NCBI GenBank assembly: GCA_002696035.1
Contig: NZQV01000006.1
Span: 186,001 to 250,000 of the forward strand
DNA from: Balneola sp.
GTDB taxonomy: Bacteria; Bacteroidota; Rhodothermia; Balneolales; Balneolaceae
DNA: 64,000 nucleotides
Direction: 5' to 3'
Position numbers and translations under genes: made by a program. Of this stretch, positions 7,979 through 18,063 are shown piece after piece; the stretch's first letter is position 1, and every line of letters starts with the position of its first letter. The notes below the pieces were generated by a model. The model was not told the DNA's origin. It saw nothing but the letters and a program-made list of their open reading frames with translations, and made no database searches.

Positions 7979-10870
7979 CACCGCTTCAATTCCTTCTTCA
8001 TATGCTTCCATTGGGATGCAGGAGCAGACGAGATTTCGGTCGCCATAGGCATCATCAACCCGGGAAACTGAAGGCCAGAATTTATCGTATTTGAGGTCTT
8101 CCAGTGGAAACGCTCCTTTTTCACGGGAATAGTTTCGGTTCCAGTCATCCGCCATGATCACCCGTTGGGTGTGAGGAGCGTGTTTAAGAACGTTGCCTTC
8201 CTTATCTGCCTTTCCTTCTTCGATCTCCTGAATTTCTTTTCGGATGGAGATCATGGCCTCACAAAAACGATCCAGTTCTTCAACCGACTCGCTTTCCGTC
8301 GGCTCTATCATCAAGGTTCCCGGAACAGGAAAACTCATGGTTGGAGCGTGGAAGCCGTAATCCATCAGGCGTTTGGCCACATCCACCGATTCAATTCCAG
8401 CGGATTGTTTGAACGGACGAAGATCCACAATAAACTCATGCGCTGAACGACCCGTCATTCCGGTATACAGGATCTCGAAATAATCTTTGAGCCGATCTTT
8501 GAGATAATTTGCATTCAGGATGGCATATTTGGTGGCATCGGTCAGTCCGTTGCCGCCCATCATTTTTATGTATGCGTAAGAGATCGTCAGGATACTGGCG
8601 CTTCCCCAGGGCGCTGCCGAAATAGCGGTTACTCCTTTCTCCCCTCCTGTTTTAACAACGGAATGAGAGGGCAAAAACGGCACTAAATGCTCTGCTACAC
8701 CAATCGGTCCCATTCCGGGGCCGCCTCCGCCATGAGGAATACAAAAAGTTTTATGGAGATTCAGGTGGCACACATCCGCCCCGATCTCACCCGGACTTGT
8801 AAGCCCAACCTGCGCATTCATGTTAGCGCCGTCCATATATACTTGTCCACCATGCTTATGAATGATCTCACAAAACTCCTTCACTTTATGCTCGAAAACA
8901 CCGTGGGTTGAAGGATATGTGATCATCAATGCAGCCAGACGATCGCTGTACTTCTCTGCCTTGGCAGCCAGGTCATCGCTGGAGATGTTGCCATGAGAAT
9001 CCGTGTCCACGACCACAACATCCATGCCGGCCATAACTGCGCTGGCAGGATTGGTCCCGTGAGCCGAGGATGGGATCAGCGCTACATTCCGGTGATCGTC
9101 TCCATTGGCTTTGTGGTAGGCCCGGATGGTCATTAGTCCGGCATATTCGCCCTGAGCACCAGAGTTAGGCTGTAGCGACATCCCCGCAAAACCGGTGATC
9201 TCGCAGAGCTGATCACTGAGTTCGTCAAATAATTGGGTATACCCTTCCGCTTGTTCACGAGGGGCAAAGGGGTGAATTTGTCCAAATTCCGGCCACGTTA
9301 CAGGAATCATTTCGGCTGTGGCATTCAATTTCATGGTACAAGAACCGAGCGAGATCATTGAGTGCACCAGCGAGAGATCCTTATTCTCAAGACGCTTCAT
9401 GTATCGAAGCATCTCGTGCTCAGAATGATAGAGATGGAACACTTCATGATCCATAAATTCGGAAGTACGAGTCAAAGCTTCAGGGAATTCAACCTTAGCT
9501 TTTTTGGATTCTGCTGCTAAGTCAAAGTCATTTTTCTCACCAAGTGCTTTGGCAAAAATGTTTAGTATCAGATTGACATCTTCCAAATTCTTCGCTTCAT
9601 CAAAAGAGATCCCGATCGTGCTATCATCTACAAACCTGAAGTTTACTTCTTTCTGTTCGGCTGCCTTACGGATGGTAGCTACATCAGCTTTCACCGTGAT
9701 GGTATCGAAAAAGTTTTCAGTTTCAACTTCCACACCCATTCTTTCCAATCCGTCTTTGGTGAGTTTGGTCAAGCCATAAACTTTGGAAGCGATCTTTTTC
9801 AATCCTTCCGGTCCATGATACACGGCATACATTCCGGCGATCACCGCAAGAAGAACCTGCGCTGTACAAATATTAGAAGTCGCCTTTTCACGACGAATAT
9901 GTTGTTCCCTGGTTTGAAGCGCCATTCGGTACGCAGGTTTACCTTCTGCATCCTGCGTTACGCCAATGATGCGTCCCGGTATCTTACGCTGAAATTTTTC
10001 CTGTGTGGCAAAGAAGGCCGCATGCGGACCGCCATATCCCATCGGTACGCCAAAACGCTGTGAAGATCCAACTACCACATCGGCTCCCATTTCGCCTGGA
10101 GCTTTCAGCAATGTAAGAGCCAGAAGATCTGCTGCGACTACAGTATAAACTTCATTTTCATGAGCAGCTTGTATAATATTGGTGTGATCCTCAACCGTTC
10201 CATCAGTACCCGGATATTGCAGCAACATTCCGAATAATTTGGGATCTGTTACATCCAATTCGTTATGATCCCCAACCCTTATTTCTACATCAATAGGCTC
10301 GGCACGAGTTTGAAGCACTTCAATAGTTTGAGGGTGGCACGATTCGGATACAAAAAAGACATTCGCCTCTTTGCGCTTTTTCCCTTTTCGTTGTCCAAAT
10401 AACATACTCATTGCCTCAGAAGCAGCAGTTCCTTCATCCAGAAGAGAGGCATTTGCCAACTCCATTCCCGTCAGGTCCGATACCACGGTTTGGAAATTGA
10501 TCAGTGCTTCCAGCCGACCTTGCGCTATCTCAGCCTGATAAGGGGTATAGGCGGTATACCAACCGGGATTCTCGAGAATGTTTCGCTTGATCACATTGGG
10601 CATCAATGTGTCGTAATAGCCCATCCCTATAAAAGATCGGTAGATCTTGTTTTCGGAAGCCAATTTCTTGAACTCAGCCAGAAAATCGGCTTCACTCAAA
10701 GACTGTGGAAGGTCGAGTGGGCTATTCAGTCGAATGCCTTCGGGTATAGTCTCATCGATCAGCTTTTCAAGCGAATCAGCTTTTATAACCTCCAGCATTT
10801 TTTTGATCGATTCAGAATTAGGTCCGTTGTGTCGGTGGGCAAAAACTTCTTGATGGAAATTGATGTTCAT
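7976..10870 (-). CDS. gcvP: Glycine dehydrogenase (decarboxylating), P protein of the glycine cleavage system
   Basis: A 964-residue full-length P protein, with both the N- and C-terminal homologous halves fused as in most aerobic bacteria. The PLP lysine is Lys707 in HLNLHKTF, followed by the glycine-rich loop [14 protein letters not shown]. It decarboxylates glycine and passes the aminomethyl group to the lipoyl H protein. No gcvT or gcvH lies next to it, so the system is dispersed. No glycine-riboswitch-like pattern was seen in the 215 bases upstream; a weak TTTA-N20-TAACTTTC promoter candidate is present on this strand at 10933-10964. Confidence 0.97.
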   Translation of the reverse strand: MNINFHQEVFAHRHNGPNSESIKKMLEVIKADSLEKLIDETIPEGIRLNSPLDLPQSLSEADFLAEFKKLASENKIYRSFIGMGYYDTLMPNVIKRNILENPGWYTAYTPYQAEIAQGRLEALINFQTVVSDLTGMELANASLLDEGTAASEAMSMLFGQRKGKKRKEANVFFVSESCHPQTIEVLQTRAEPIDVEIRVGDHNELDVTDPKLFGMLLQYPGTDGTVEDHTNIIQAAHENEVYTVVAADLLALTLLKAPGEMGADVVVGSSQRFGVPMGYGGPHAAFFATQEKFQRKIPGRIIGVTQDAEGKPAYRMALQTREQHIRREKATSNICTAQVLLAVIAGMYAVYHGPEGLKKIASKVYGLTKLTKDGLERMGVEVETENFFDTITVKADVATIRKAAEQKEVNFRFVDDSTIGISFDEAKNLEDVNLILNIFAKALGEKNDFDLAAESKKAKVEFPEALTRTSEFMDHEVFHLYHSEHEMLRYMKRLENKDLSLVHSMISLGSCTMKLNATAEMIPVTWPEFGQIHPFAPREQAEGYTQLFDELSDQLCEITGFAGMSLQPNSGAQGEYAGLMTIRAYHKANGDDHRNVALIPSSAHGTNPASAVMAGMDVVVVDTDSHGNISSDDLAAKAEKYSDRLAALMITYPSTHGVFEHKVKEFCEIIHKHGGQVYMDGANMNAQVGLTSPGEIGADVCHLNLHKTFCIPHGGGGPGMGPIGVAEHLVPFLPSHSVVKTGGEKGVTAISAAPWGSASILTISYAYIKMMGGNGLTDATKYAILNANYLKDRLKDYFEILYTGMTGRSAHEFIVDLRPFKQSAGIESVDVAKRLMDYGFHAPTMSFPVPGTLMIEPTESESVEELDRFCEAMISIRKEIQEIEEGKADKEGNVLKHAPHTQRVIMADDWNRNYSREKGAFPLEDLKYDKFWPSVSRVDDAYGDRNLVCSCIPMEAYEEGIEAV

Positions 10871-11085
10871 TTAAGGCTGTAAATGAGGGTTATTTTTTGA
10901 ATCGAAACACAGATTACCGCCCGTTCATTTCGGAAAGTTATCTATGAGAAATTGTTTGTGTAAAATAAGGAAAAATGAACTCAAAAAGAGAGATATGAAG
11001 GGTACAAATAATTCATTATCTCGCATTTTTTTGATTTATTACAGCTCTTTACAAAATCCTAGATCCGCTAACTAAAATAACTACC

Positions 11086-13071
11086 ATGGGAAAAGCTGTT
11101 AAACTATTGGCCGCGTGTTTTTTACTCTTCACCGGCAACCTGTATGCGCAAGAAAATAATGAACTGACTATAAAAATTGAACCTACCCCGGTTGTGGTTG
11201 AGGTTGGTGAAGAACTTCAGCTTAAAGCCACACTCATGGATGGCGATGAAGCTTTGCCTGATACCGTTTTATTCTATTCCAGAAATGGGGCTGCACTTGA
11301 AGTTAGCCGGGATGGACTTGTGAAAGCCAACAAGCCCGGAACCTTTTCGGTGCTTGCACAGCGTTCTGGTCCCAGAGATCAGCGAGTGAGAACCCGTTTC
11401 AATATAGAAGTGCCCTACCCTCCTATCGCCAAACTGGAATTCAAACAGATTCCTGAGAGCTTTTTCTCGAAAACAAACTATGACCTTCTTGTTGATGTGA
11501 TCGATGAGATGAAACTTGTTCGGGAAAACCCAGAGCTTTCTTTCAAAAGCAGTAATCCAGAAGTTGCCACTATTTCTCATGGAAAATTATTGGCGCTTAA
11601 ACCTGGAAAAACCAAGATAACAGCCACATCTGAAGGGAAATCAGCTGTGCTGAATATCAATGTTAAAGAAAACCCCGCTGCAGAAATTACGATCGCAAAT
11701 TCACAGACCAACGTGCGTACCGGAGATGTGATCACTTTAAATGCTACAGCAAAAGGAAACAACGGAAATGCTGTTGCTGTCCCGATCACCTATTCTTTTG
11801 AAGCCCAGCCTGAAGACAACCTTGGTCAGGGAGCGGAAGGACAGATCAATCAGGATGGAAAATTTGTAGCCAACGTTCCGGGGACATTCATTCTTAGTGC
11901 ACGTGCTGGTACAGCAACTGCTGACCAAGTAATTCGGGTACGCAAACGTAATGTAGCCCGCGATATTGAAGTAGTAGGACACGGTCAGGTTTTTGATGTA
12001 CATACCTCTGATCTCTGGGTTTGGGAAGGTCAGGATGGCCGCGATTATGCCATCACCGGAACCTGGGGCGCAAATGGTGATACCTATTTCTGGGATGTCA
12101 CCGATCCTGCAAATCTGATTCCGGTTGATACTGTTCGTGTTGATGCCCGAACCGTAAACGACGTGAAAATTTCAGCTGATGGTACCATTGGGGTATTGAC
12201 AAGGGAAGGCGCCTCTGACCGTAAGAATGGGATCGTTATTCTGAATGTATCTGATCCCCGCAATGTGGAGGTCATCACCGAATATACAGATGGACTTACC
12301 GGCGGCGTGCACAATTCATTTATCTATGAAGATCATGTATATGCCGTGAATAACGGAACCCGATACGATATCATCAATATTGAAGACCCAGCGAATCCTT
12401 ATACCGTAAATCGGTTTGAGCTGGATACACCGGGCCATTCTATTCACGATGTATGGATCGAAGATGGCATTGCCTATTCCTCGAACTGGCGCGATGGAAT
12501 TGTAGCCGTAGATATTGGCAGCAAAAACAGCGAACTGGCTGATGCGGGCGGCTCACCGTCAAACCCCGTTAAACTGGGAAGTTATGCCTACCCAAGCGGA
12601 TGGAATCATGCTGCATTTCCTTTCAAAAGTGAATCGACCGGTGATTTCTATGTAATTGGTGGCGATGAGGCTTTTCCTGAAGGACTTCCTTCGCGAAATA
12701 ATCCAGCCGCTGCAGCAGGGTGGATTCACTTTGTAAAGTTCAACGGATGGGAGAATCCCCAGGAAGTAGCCAGATATCAGGTTCCTGAAGCGGGCACCCA
12801 TAATTTCTGGGTGGTAGGTGATACGCTCTATGTAGCTTACTATAACGGTGGCCTTCGCATCGTGGATATTTCCGGAGAGTTGATGGGTAATCTCTATGAT
12901 CAGGGAAGGGAAATTGCCAAATTTGAACCCACACACGCCGACGCTGTAGTACCAAATGCCCCCTTCACCTGGGGCCCTCAACCTCACAAAGGCCACATTT
13001 TCATTTCCGACTGGAATTCAGGATTATGGTCAGTGAAATTATTGGAACCTGCTCAGCAAGGAACGAATTAA
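11086..13071 (+). CDS. Secreted Ig-like (BIG2) plus LVIVD-repeat beta-propeller protein
   Basis: A 661-residue exported protein with a signal peptide (residues 1-21, cleaved after LYAQ). Residues about 25-285 form three bacterial Ig-like BIG2-type domains (PEVATISHGKLLALKPGKTKI is typical). Residues about 290-655 form an LVIVD-type propeller (YFWDVTDPANL, IVILNVSDPRNVEV, YDIINIEDPANP, LRIVDISGEL). It is probably exported to the cell surface or periplasm for binding. LVIVD proteins have no known enzymatic role. It sits upstream of a sulfotransferase gene and a second propeller, after an inverted-repeat terminator. Confidence 0.82.
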   Translation: MGKAVKLLAACFLLFTGNLYAQENNELTIKIEPTPVVVEVGEELQLKATLMDGDEALPDTVLFYSRNGAALEVSRDGLVKANKPGTFSVLAQRSGPRDQRVRTRFNIEVPYPPIAKLEFKQIPESFFSKTNYDLLVDVIDEMKLVRENPELSFKSSNPEVATISHGKLLALKPGKTKITATSEGKSAVLNINVKENPAAEITIANSQTNVRTGDVITLNATAKGNNGNAVAVPITYSFEAQPEDNLGQGAEGQINQDGKFVANVPGTFILSARAGTATADQVIRVRKRNVARDIEVVGHGQVFDVHTSDLWVWEGQDGRDYAITGTWGANGDTYFWDVTDPANLIPVDTVRVDARTVNDVKISADGTIGVLTREGASDRKNGIVILNVSDPRNVEVITEYTDGLTGGVHNSFIYEDHVYAVNNGTRYDIINIEDPANPYTVNRFELDTPGHSIHDVWIEDGIAYSSNWRDGIVAVDIGSKNSELADAGGSPSNPVKLGSYAYPSGWNHAAFPFKSESTGDFYVIGGDEAFPEGLPSRNNPAAAAGWIHFVKFNGWENPQEVARYQVPEAGTHNFWVVGDTLYVAYYNGGLRIVDISGELMGNLYDQGREIAKFEPTHADAVVPNAPFTWGPQPHKGHIFISDWNSGLWSVKLLEPAQQGTN

Positions 13072-13085
13072 AATCTTAATGTAAC

Positions 13086-13120
13086 AGGTAGAACAGACTT
13101 TTGGGCTGTTCTACCTATTT
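13086..13120 (+). terminator. Intrinsic terminator-like hairpin after the LVIVD propeller gene
   Basis: A perfect 11-base stem (AGGTAGAACAG at 13086-13096 with its inverted copy at 13106-13116) has a nine-base loop and begins 15 bases after the stop codon. The following tract, ATTTGT, is only weakly T-rich, so termination may be partial. Confidence 0.6.
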
Positions 13121-13145
13121 GTAAAAGTTTGACCGCCCACTCAGT

Positions 13146-13799
13146 ATGAGACCACTAACCAAAAATAACTTAAAGCATTTCTACTTCAATAAGTATTTCG
13201 TAACTCCCTTCAAACAAAAGCGCTACCCTATTTCATACTGTTATCATTATAAAGCAATTTGGTTCAGAACATATAAGGTAGCAAGCCGTACGATTCACCA
13301 TTTACTTAAAGAAAACAGCCCGGAAAAAAGCTACATTTATAGCTCACCAGTTTCTTACCAGCCTGATCGTTATAAAGATTTTTTCAAATTCACTTTTGTC
13401 AGAAATCCACTTGATCGCTTTCTTTCAATTTGGAAAGGCATGGTTTTAAAAAGAAATTATTTTGAGTTCCCTAAGAGTGAGTATCAGAAAATGAAAGATT
13501 TTCAGAATTTTTTAGACTGGGTTGAAAGTAAAAACTTTACTAATGCCGACATTCATTTAGTCCCTCAACATAAACTTATAGATACAGATCACGTTGATTT
13601 TGTAGGCCGGTTCGAGAATTTTGAAGAAGATCTTTTAAAAGTTGCTGATGAAATTAACCTCCCGGTTGAGAAATCGAATTTAGTTCATCGCAATAAATCT
13701 CCCAGAAAAGAACTCAGTGTAGAGGAGAAAGACCGTGAACGCATTCTCCGGCTTTACCAAAAAGATGTTGAGCTATTTTACCCACACCTGGAATTCTAA
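13146..13799 (+). CDS. Sulfotransferase family 2 domain protein
   Basis: A 217-residue protein. RTYKVASRTI (residues 41-50) matches the 5'-phosphosulfate-binding loop and VRNPLDRF (85-92) the 3'-phosphate-binding motif of PAPS-dependent sulfotransferases (PF03567). Such enzymes transfer sulfate to carbohydrates or other hydroxyl groups. The length is near the minimum for the family and there is no membrane anchor. The gene stands between two secreted propeller genes, so a surface glycan substrate is possible but unproven. It is more AT-rich than its neighbours, which might hint at transfer. Confidence 0.75.
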   Translation: MRPLTKNNLKHFYFNKYFVTPFKQKRYPISYCYHYKAIWFRTYKVASRTIHHLLKENSPEKSYIYSSPVSYQPDRYKDFFKFTFVRNPLDRFLSIWKGMVLKRNYFEFPKSEYQKMKDFQNFLDWVESKNFTNADIHLVPQHKLIDTDHVDFVGRFENFEEDLLKVADEINLPVEKSNLVHRNKSPRKELSVEEKDRERILRLYQKDVELFYPHLEF

Positions 13800-13817
13800 A
13801 TTATTCATCAGAATATT

Positions 13818-14939
13818 ATGAAGTTTTTGCATGCCCTTTTATTTGTCAGTGTTCTTTTTTTGGGATTTCTCACGGATTCGCTGAACGCCCAAGATTATTA
13901 CCTCTACGTTGCCGCCGAATCCGATGACCGGGTTCACCTCATTCATTTTGATGGCGAAACGGAGCAAGGTGAAATTTCAGAAACCATTGAAGTGGGTACC
14001 TGGCCACAAGAAAACGAAGGACCACACGGACTTACTATTTCACCTGATGGCGAGCACTGGTTTGTAAGTATTGCTCACGGAATGCCTTATGGCTCTTTGT
14101 GGAAATACGAAACCGAAACCAATCAATTTGTGGAGAAAGTGGAGTTGGGAATGTTTCCTGCCACTATGGATATCTCCAGGTCCACCGGTTTGTTGTATGT
14201 AGTGAATTTCAACCTCCATGGTGATATGGAACCAAGCACCGTTTCTGTGGTTGAGCCTAATACGATGATGCGGCTGGAAGATATTGACACAGGAATTATG
14301 CCCCACGGTTCCCGGATCAGTGATGACGGCAAGTGGCAATATCACGCTTCTATGATGACGGACGAGCTGATCGTGATCGATACTGAAAAACTCGAGGTTG
14401 CCAACCGCATCCCTCTTTCCAAAAACGGTTCACCCAAAATGAATGCACATTCAGGAATGGATCACTCCGGTATGAATCATGAAAACATGGAGCACAATCC
14501 AGTTGAAAAGCCGACCTGGGCAGATCCGCATCCTGTCAAACCTTTGGTTTATGTTGCCGGAAATGGATCCGATGAGATCATTGAAGTAAATACGGATTCC
14601 TGGAAGATCACCAATCGCTGGAAGACTGGAAAAGCGCCTTACAATCTGGAAGTTTCAAATGATGGTAATATGCTTGTAGTAACCTACAAAGGTGAAGGCG
14701 CTACCGGCGTTTGGGACCTGAATGAAGAGAAAGAGCTGGCGAAGATCACCAATAGCCGTAAAGTCAGTCATGGTGTCACCATTTCTCCTGACAACAAGTT
14801 TGCATTTATTTCTGTGGAAGGCATTGGAGGTGAGCCCGGTTCTGTAGATGTCATAAACCTGGAAACCTTAAAACGGGTTGATGTGATCGAAACCGGAAAA
14901 CAGGCAGGTGGCATCATCTTCTGGAAAATGGGAGAGTAG
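13818..14939 (+). CDS. YncE-like secreted beta-propeller with His/Met-rich insert
   Basis: A 373-residue exported protein with a signal peptide (residues 1-25, cleaved after LNAQ). Repeats of the YVTN/YncE seven-bladed type are visible (GPHGLTISPDGEHWFVS, MPHGSRISDDGKW, SHGVTISPDNKFAFIS). Residues 208-226 (MNAHSGMDHSGMNHENMEH) form a His/Met-rich loop inserted between blades, like those that bind copper in periplasmic proteins. The role is probably periplasmic, possibly metal-related; the family has no general enzymatic function. The start lies 18 bases after the sulfotransferase stop, so the two may be co-transcribed. Confidence 0.8.
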   Translation: MKFLHALLFVSVLFLGFLTDSLNAQDYYLYVAAESDDRVHLIHFDGETEQGEISETIEVGTWPQENEGPHGLTISPDGEHWFVSIAHGMPYGSLWKYETETNQFVEKVELGMFPATMDISRSTGLLYVVNFNLHGDMEPSTVSVVEPNTMMRLEDIDTGIMPHGSRISDDGKWQYHASMMTDELIVIDTEKLEVANRIPLSKNGSPKMNAHSGMDHSGMNHENMEHNPVEKPTWADPHPVKPLVYVAGNGSDEIIEVNTDSWKITNRWKTGKAPYNLEVSNDGNMLVVTYKGEGATGVWDLNEEKELAKITNSRKVSHGVTISPDNKFAFISVEGIGGEPGSVDVINLETLKRVDVIETGKQAGGIIFWKMGE

Positions 14940-15005
14940 ATCCTCATTCTGTGATCTACTTTGCTAAAACTTATTTCTAAACCCGAAAATGGAATCCCGG
15001 TTTTA

Positions 15006-15746
15006 TTATTTCAGCGATATCATATGGCTGACGCTATTCCCTCTTTCCTCTTCGCGGCGTATCGTATCCTTATCAAGCACTTCAATTTGATATCCTAATT
15101 TTTCTGCCATACCTATGATAAGCGGCTCTAATCGGCCCTTGGCTGTATTGAATTTCACCAGTGCTGTTTCCGTGCGCATATCAATTTTCCTGATCGCTCG
15201 TCCCAGCATATCCGCACACTTGATCACTTCTATCCCACTAAATTTATATTTCCCCGTAACCGCACTTGGTTTAAACTGTTTTTTAAATTCACTGAGTGAT
15301 GTGATCTCCCCTTTTTCCTGCCCCCTCTGGAGCCACTGAACTTTATGCTCCACTTCCCGGATGTAATACGAAAGATAACGGGGTTTTTCACTTTCAAGAT
15401 AGAAATCAAATTCCGAAAGCCAGACCTCCTTCACATGATTCATATCAATATCAAACCATACTCCCTGCTCTTCCATCTGCCAGGCAAGTAAATCATCCTT
15501 TGATTTTCGTTTATCAAGCGTCACCGGATATGTTCGTTCAAAGACGTTGGTAAGATGAGAAAGATCTGTTTGGGGGATGATCTTTACATGCGGCTTATCC
15601 TCCAAAGGATTCACAAAATCCGGGGCATCATTTTCCACCTGACAAGTGATAGATTCCACATTCAAAAAAATCCGGATAAGTCCTTCCGGAATATCTTCAG
15701 TAAATGCTTTCGGCTTATTTTTCATAACTAAAATTTCTGAAGACAA
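15006..15746 (-). CDS. Hypothetical protein (246 aa), unrecognised
   Basis: A soluble, charged protein with no signal peptide or membrane segment. I recognise no domain. It has a Trp/Tyr-rich middle (VWFDIDMNHVKEVWLSEFDFYL) and a helical, basic second half. A Met at residue 9 (start 15722) is an equally good start. It is a single gene transcribed toward the YncE-like gene. Codon use looks like its neighbours. A nucleic-acid or regulatory role cannot be ruled in or out. Confidence 0.65.
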   Translation of the reverse strand: MSSEILVMKNKPKAFTEDIPEGLIRIFLNVESITCQVENDAPDFVNPLEDKPHVKIIPQTDLSHLTNVFERTYPVTLDKRKSKDDLLAWQMEEQGVWFDIDMNHVKEVWLSEFDFYLESEKPRYLSYYIREVEHKVQWLQRGQEKGEITSLSEFKKQFKPSAVTGKYKFSGIEVIKCADMLGRAIRKIDMRTETALVKFNTAKGRLEPLIIGMAEKLGYQIEVLDKDTIRREEERGNSVSHMISLK

Positions 15747-15809
15747 AAGGTAGGCAAAATCGTGTGATTTATTAAACCTCAGTTCAGCATTGCATTAGCC
15801 TGGTCCCGT

Positions 15810-17837
15810 TTATTTAATAAGCGTCATTTTATTCATTCCTACAAAATTATCTGTTTCAATTCTATAGAGATAAACGCCACTTGAAAGTGAGGAAGCATCA
15901 AAAGTCACCGTATGATCTCCGGCAGACTGTATCTCATTGGTCAGTGTTACCACTTTCTTCCCTAACATATCAAATACAGAAATCTTGACCTGTCCTGATT
16001 GTGGTATTGAATACGTAATATTTGTAACAGGATTGAATGGATTGGGATAATTTTGTTTGAGCTCGTATCTCTCTGGTACTGTGGAATTTTCTTTGGTATT
16101 GCTTACTGCATAAAGTTCCGGAGAAGGTTTCCAGTCTCGACCATAGTTGGGATTACTTTCCTTCGAGAAAATATTTTCTATTGTGTACTCAGCTGCTTCT
16201 TGTTCTGTTAATTCAGTTGCAAAACTTACCCGATTTTCGAAGGACACACAACCTGGACCAGAGCAATTATACTCCCCATACATTGCCGGTTCCACATTCC
16301 ATGAAAGCCATCCGCTGGGGCTCAGCGATTTCGGGTAATAGGTGTTTAGGAATACGGTTCGTGGTGATTGTTGCCAGGGTCTGCCAAGGTAGAAGCGTTC
16401 GATGGGGTCTCCATCAAATCCAATAGAATCTGCTGAGATCACATTATCTATAAATACAAATCCAAACTTTGACTCCGCCTCAGTAGCTGCGGCCGTGAGC
16501 GTGCCCCCATCCCGGTTTATGTGAATTTGAGTACTGTCAAAAACAACAATATTTCGGCCAAAAATAAAATCTACAGAGCCTTCTATGTAGCTATTCTTGA
16601 TATAAATCCGCCCGGTTCCGTTCGACCCTCTTGCGTAAAACGTATCCTGATATCCTAAAATATTTACGTTGTAATAAGCCTGCCGGTCTCCATTTGTAAC
16701 CAAAGCCACAGCCTGTTGGTCACTAACCGATTTATCATTCTTAACCACGTTTTGAAATGTAATATTCTCGGCTACAAAATCATCCGCATTAATGGCTACA
16801 CTATACGATTGACTTGTGCCCCCGGAAATACCGGCGTAATCATCGTACCAGAGAACGGTGCTATCTCGATGCTCGCCCACTAATTTAACATTCCCCTTTT
16901 CTTCTTCAAGGATCAACTTCTCGTAATACTCTCCCTTTTTAACATAGATGGTGTAGATGCCTGTATAGTTGCGGGGAATTTCATCAAAAGCATCTTGCAC
17001 GGAAGTATAATCGCCGCTGCCATCTTGCGCCACAACTTTTGTGATGTCAGGAGCAGCCACTTGGGTTTTAAAGATTCTCATTCCCCCATATCCGGTTCCG
17101 GTTTCATTTATGGCAAAAGCTCGTACATAGTATCGGGTGTCTTCCTCAAGCGGATATAGCGTTGCCACAAAATCACCGGTTCCACTTCCAGCTTCTAATA
17201 CATTATCGTTGATGGTAGGTTCACCCGTTGTATTCCAGACTACACCCCGTACGGTCACTTCCGAACCTCCCCACTCAGTTACACTACCGCCGGTCTCAGC
17301 CGTCCTTACCATAATATTGGCGACGCTGTTGGTAGTCAGCTCAGGTACTGTTCTTTCAGTAAGGGTTGTAATTGAGACTTCACGTCCGTAAGCAGTTCCT
17401 TCTCCATTGGTAGCATATGCACGATAGAAATAAGTTGTGGCCGGTTCCAGATCGATCATTGTAGCTGAAAATGAGCCTGTACCCGAACCTGCTGATCTCT
17501 TTCGGTCTTCAATTGTAGGACTTTCAGAAGTGCTCCAGACAAGACCTCTTTCAGTGACTGCAGCTCCCCCATCTGATGAGACATTACCACCGGCCGTGGC
17601 AAATGTGGTAGAGATCCCTTCCGGATTGTACGTGGCTACTTCGGGCAGGTCGGCAGAAACGCCTGTTGCACTCCCCAAAATTTGCCCCTTATGATTGGAT
17701 GAAGACGTAACCTGCTGACCTTCAGAAGCCGGCAAGTCCTCTCCATCTAATGGCCAGCTAACTGAAGCCTCCTGCGCAAATGCTTGTATTGAAATTAAAA
17801 CGATCACTGTTAAACATGTAACGATTCTAAACTTCAT
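15810..17837 (-). CDS. Secreted pectinesterase (CE8) with repeat modules and C-terminal sorting domain
   Basis: A 675-residue exported enzyme. A signal peptide (cleaved after AFAQ) is followed by two strand-rich modules of about 90 residues (paired TFATAGGNVSSDGGAAVTERG and EVTVRGVVWNTTGEPTIN patterns). The catalytic beta-helix spans about residues 270-575. The pectin methylesterase residues are present: Gln375 (QAVAL), Gln397 and Asp398 (GYQDTFY), Asp423 (DFIFG), and Arg486 and Trp488 (LGRPW). It de-esterifies methylated galacturonan outside the cell. The tail (PNPFNPVTNITYSIP to the end) is a type IX-like sorting and anchoring domain. No other pectin gene is adjacent. Confidence 0.92.
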   Translation of the reverse strand: MKFRIVTCLTVIVLISIQAFAQEASVSWPLDGEDLPASEGQQVTSSSNHKGQILGSATGVSADLPEVATYNPEGISTTFATAGGNVSSDGGAAVTERGLVWSTSESPTIEDRKRSAGSGTGSFSATMIDLEPATTYFYRAYATNGEGTAYGREVSITTLTERTVPELTTNSVANIMVRTAETGGSVTEWGGSEVTVRGVVWNTTGEPTINDNVLEAGSGTGDFVATLYPLEEDTRYYVRAFAINETGTGYGGMRIFKTQVAAPDITKVVAQDGSGDYTSVQDAFDEIPRNYTGIYTIYVKKGEYYEKLILEEEKGNVKLVGEHRDSTVLWYDDYAGISGGTSQSYSVAINADDFVAENITFQNVVKNDKSVSDQQAVALVTNGDRQAYYNVNILGYQDTFYARGSNGTGRIYIKNSYIEGSVDFIFGRNIVVFDSTQIHINRDGGTLTAAATEAESKFGFVFIDNVISADSIGFDGDPIERFYLGRPWQQSPRTVFLNTYYPKSLSPSGWLSWNVEPAMYGEYNCSGPGCVSFENRVSFATELTEQEAAEYTIENIFSKESNPNYGRDWKPSPELYAVSNTKENSTVPERYELKQNYPNPFNPVTNITYSIPQSGQVKISVFDMLGKKVVTLTNEIQSAGDHTVTFDASSLSSGVYLYRIETDNFVGMNKMTLIK

Positions 17838-18022
17838 TTTTTATCTTTTTTGATGACTTCCAGCTAACATCAGAAATTTTACTTAACCGATTACTTTATG
17901 ATGCGAAAAATTTCCTTGAATGTCACTTCGCTATTTCAAAAAAATCTCAAATCATTGATTTAAAACACTATGGAAAACTACATATGTAAATAGAGCAAAA
18001 AATGTTAGCCATGACTAATAAT

Positions 18023-18054
18023 TTTATAAGTTCAATAAAACTTTCTTATCTTTA
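18023..18054 (+). promoter_or_regulatory. Candidate Bacteroidota-type promoter of the ZIP transporter gene
   Basis: TTTA (18023-18026), a 20-base spacer and TATCTTTA (18047-18054) match the TTTG-N19-21-TAnnTTTG consensus except for the last base of each box. The ATG follows nine bases later, implying a very short leader. It is a pattern match only. Confidence 0.4.
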
Positions 18055-18063
18055 AAAGAAAAA

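Noticed and set aside
10871-11085. A glycine riboswitch upstream of gcvP
   Set aside because: No conserved glycine-aptamer core was found in this gap on the gcvP strand.
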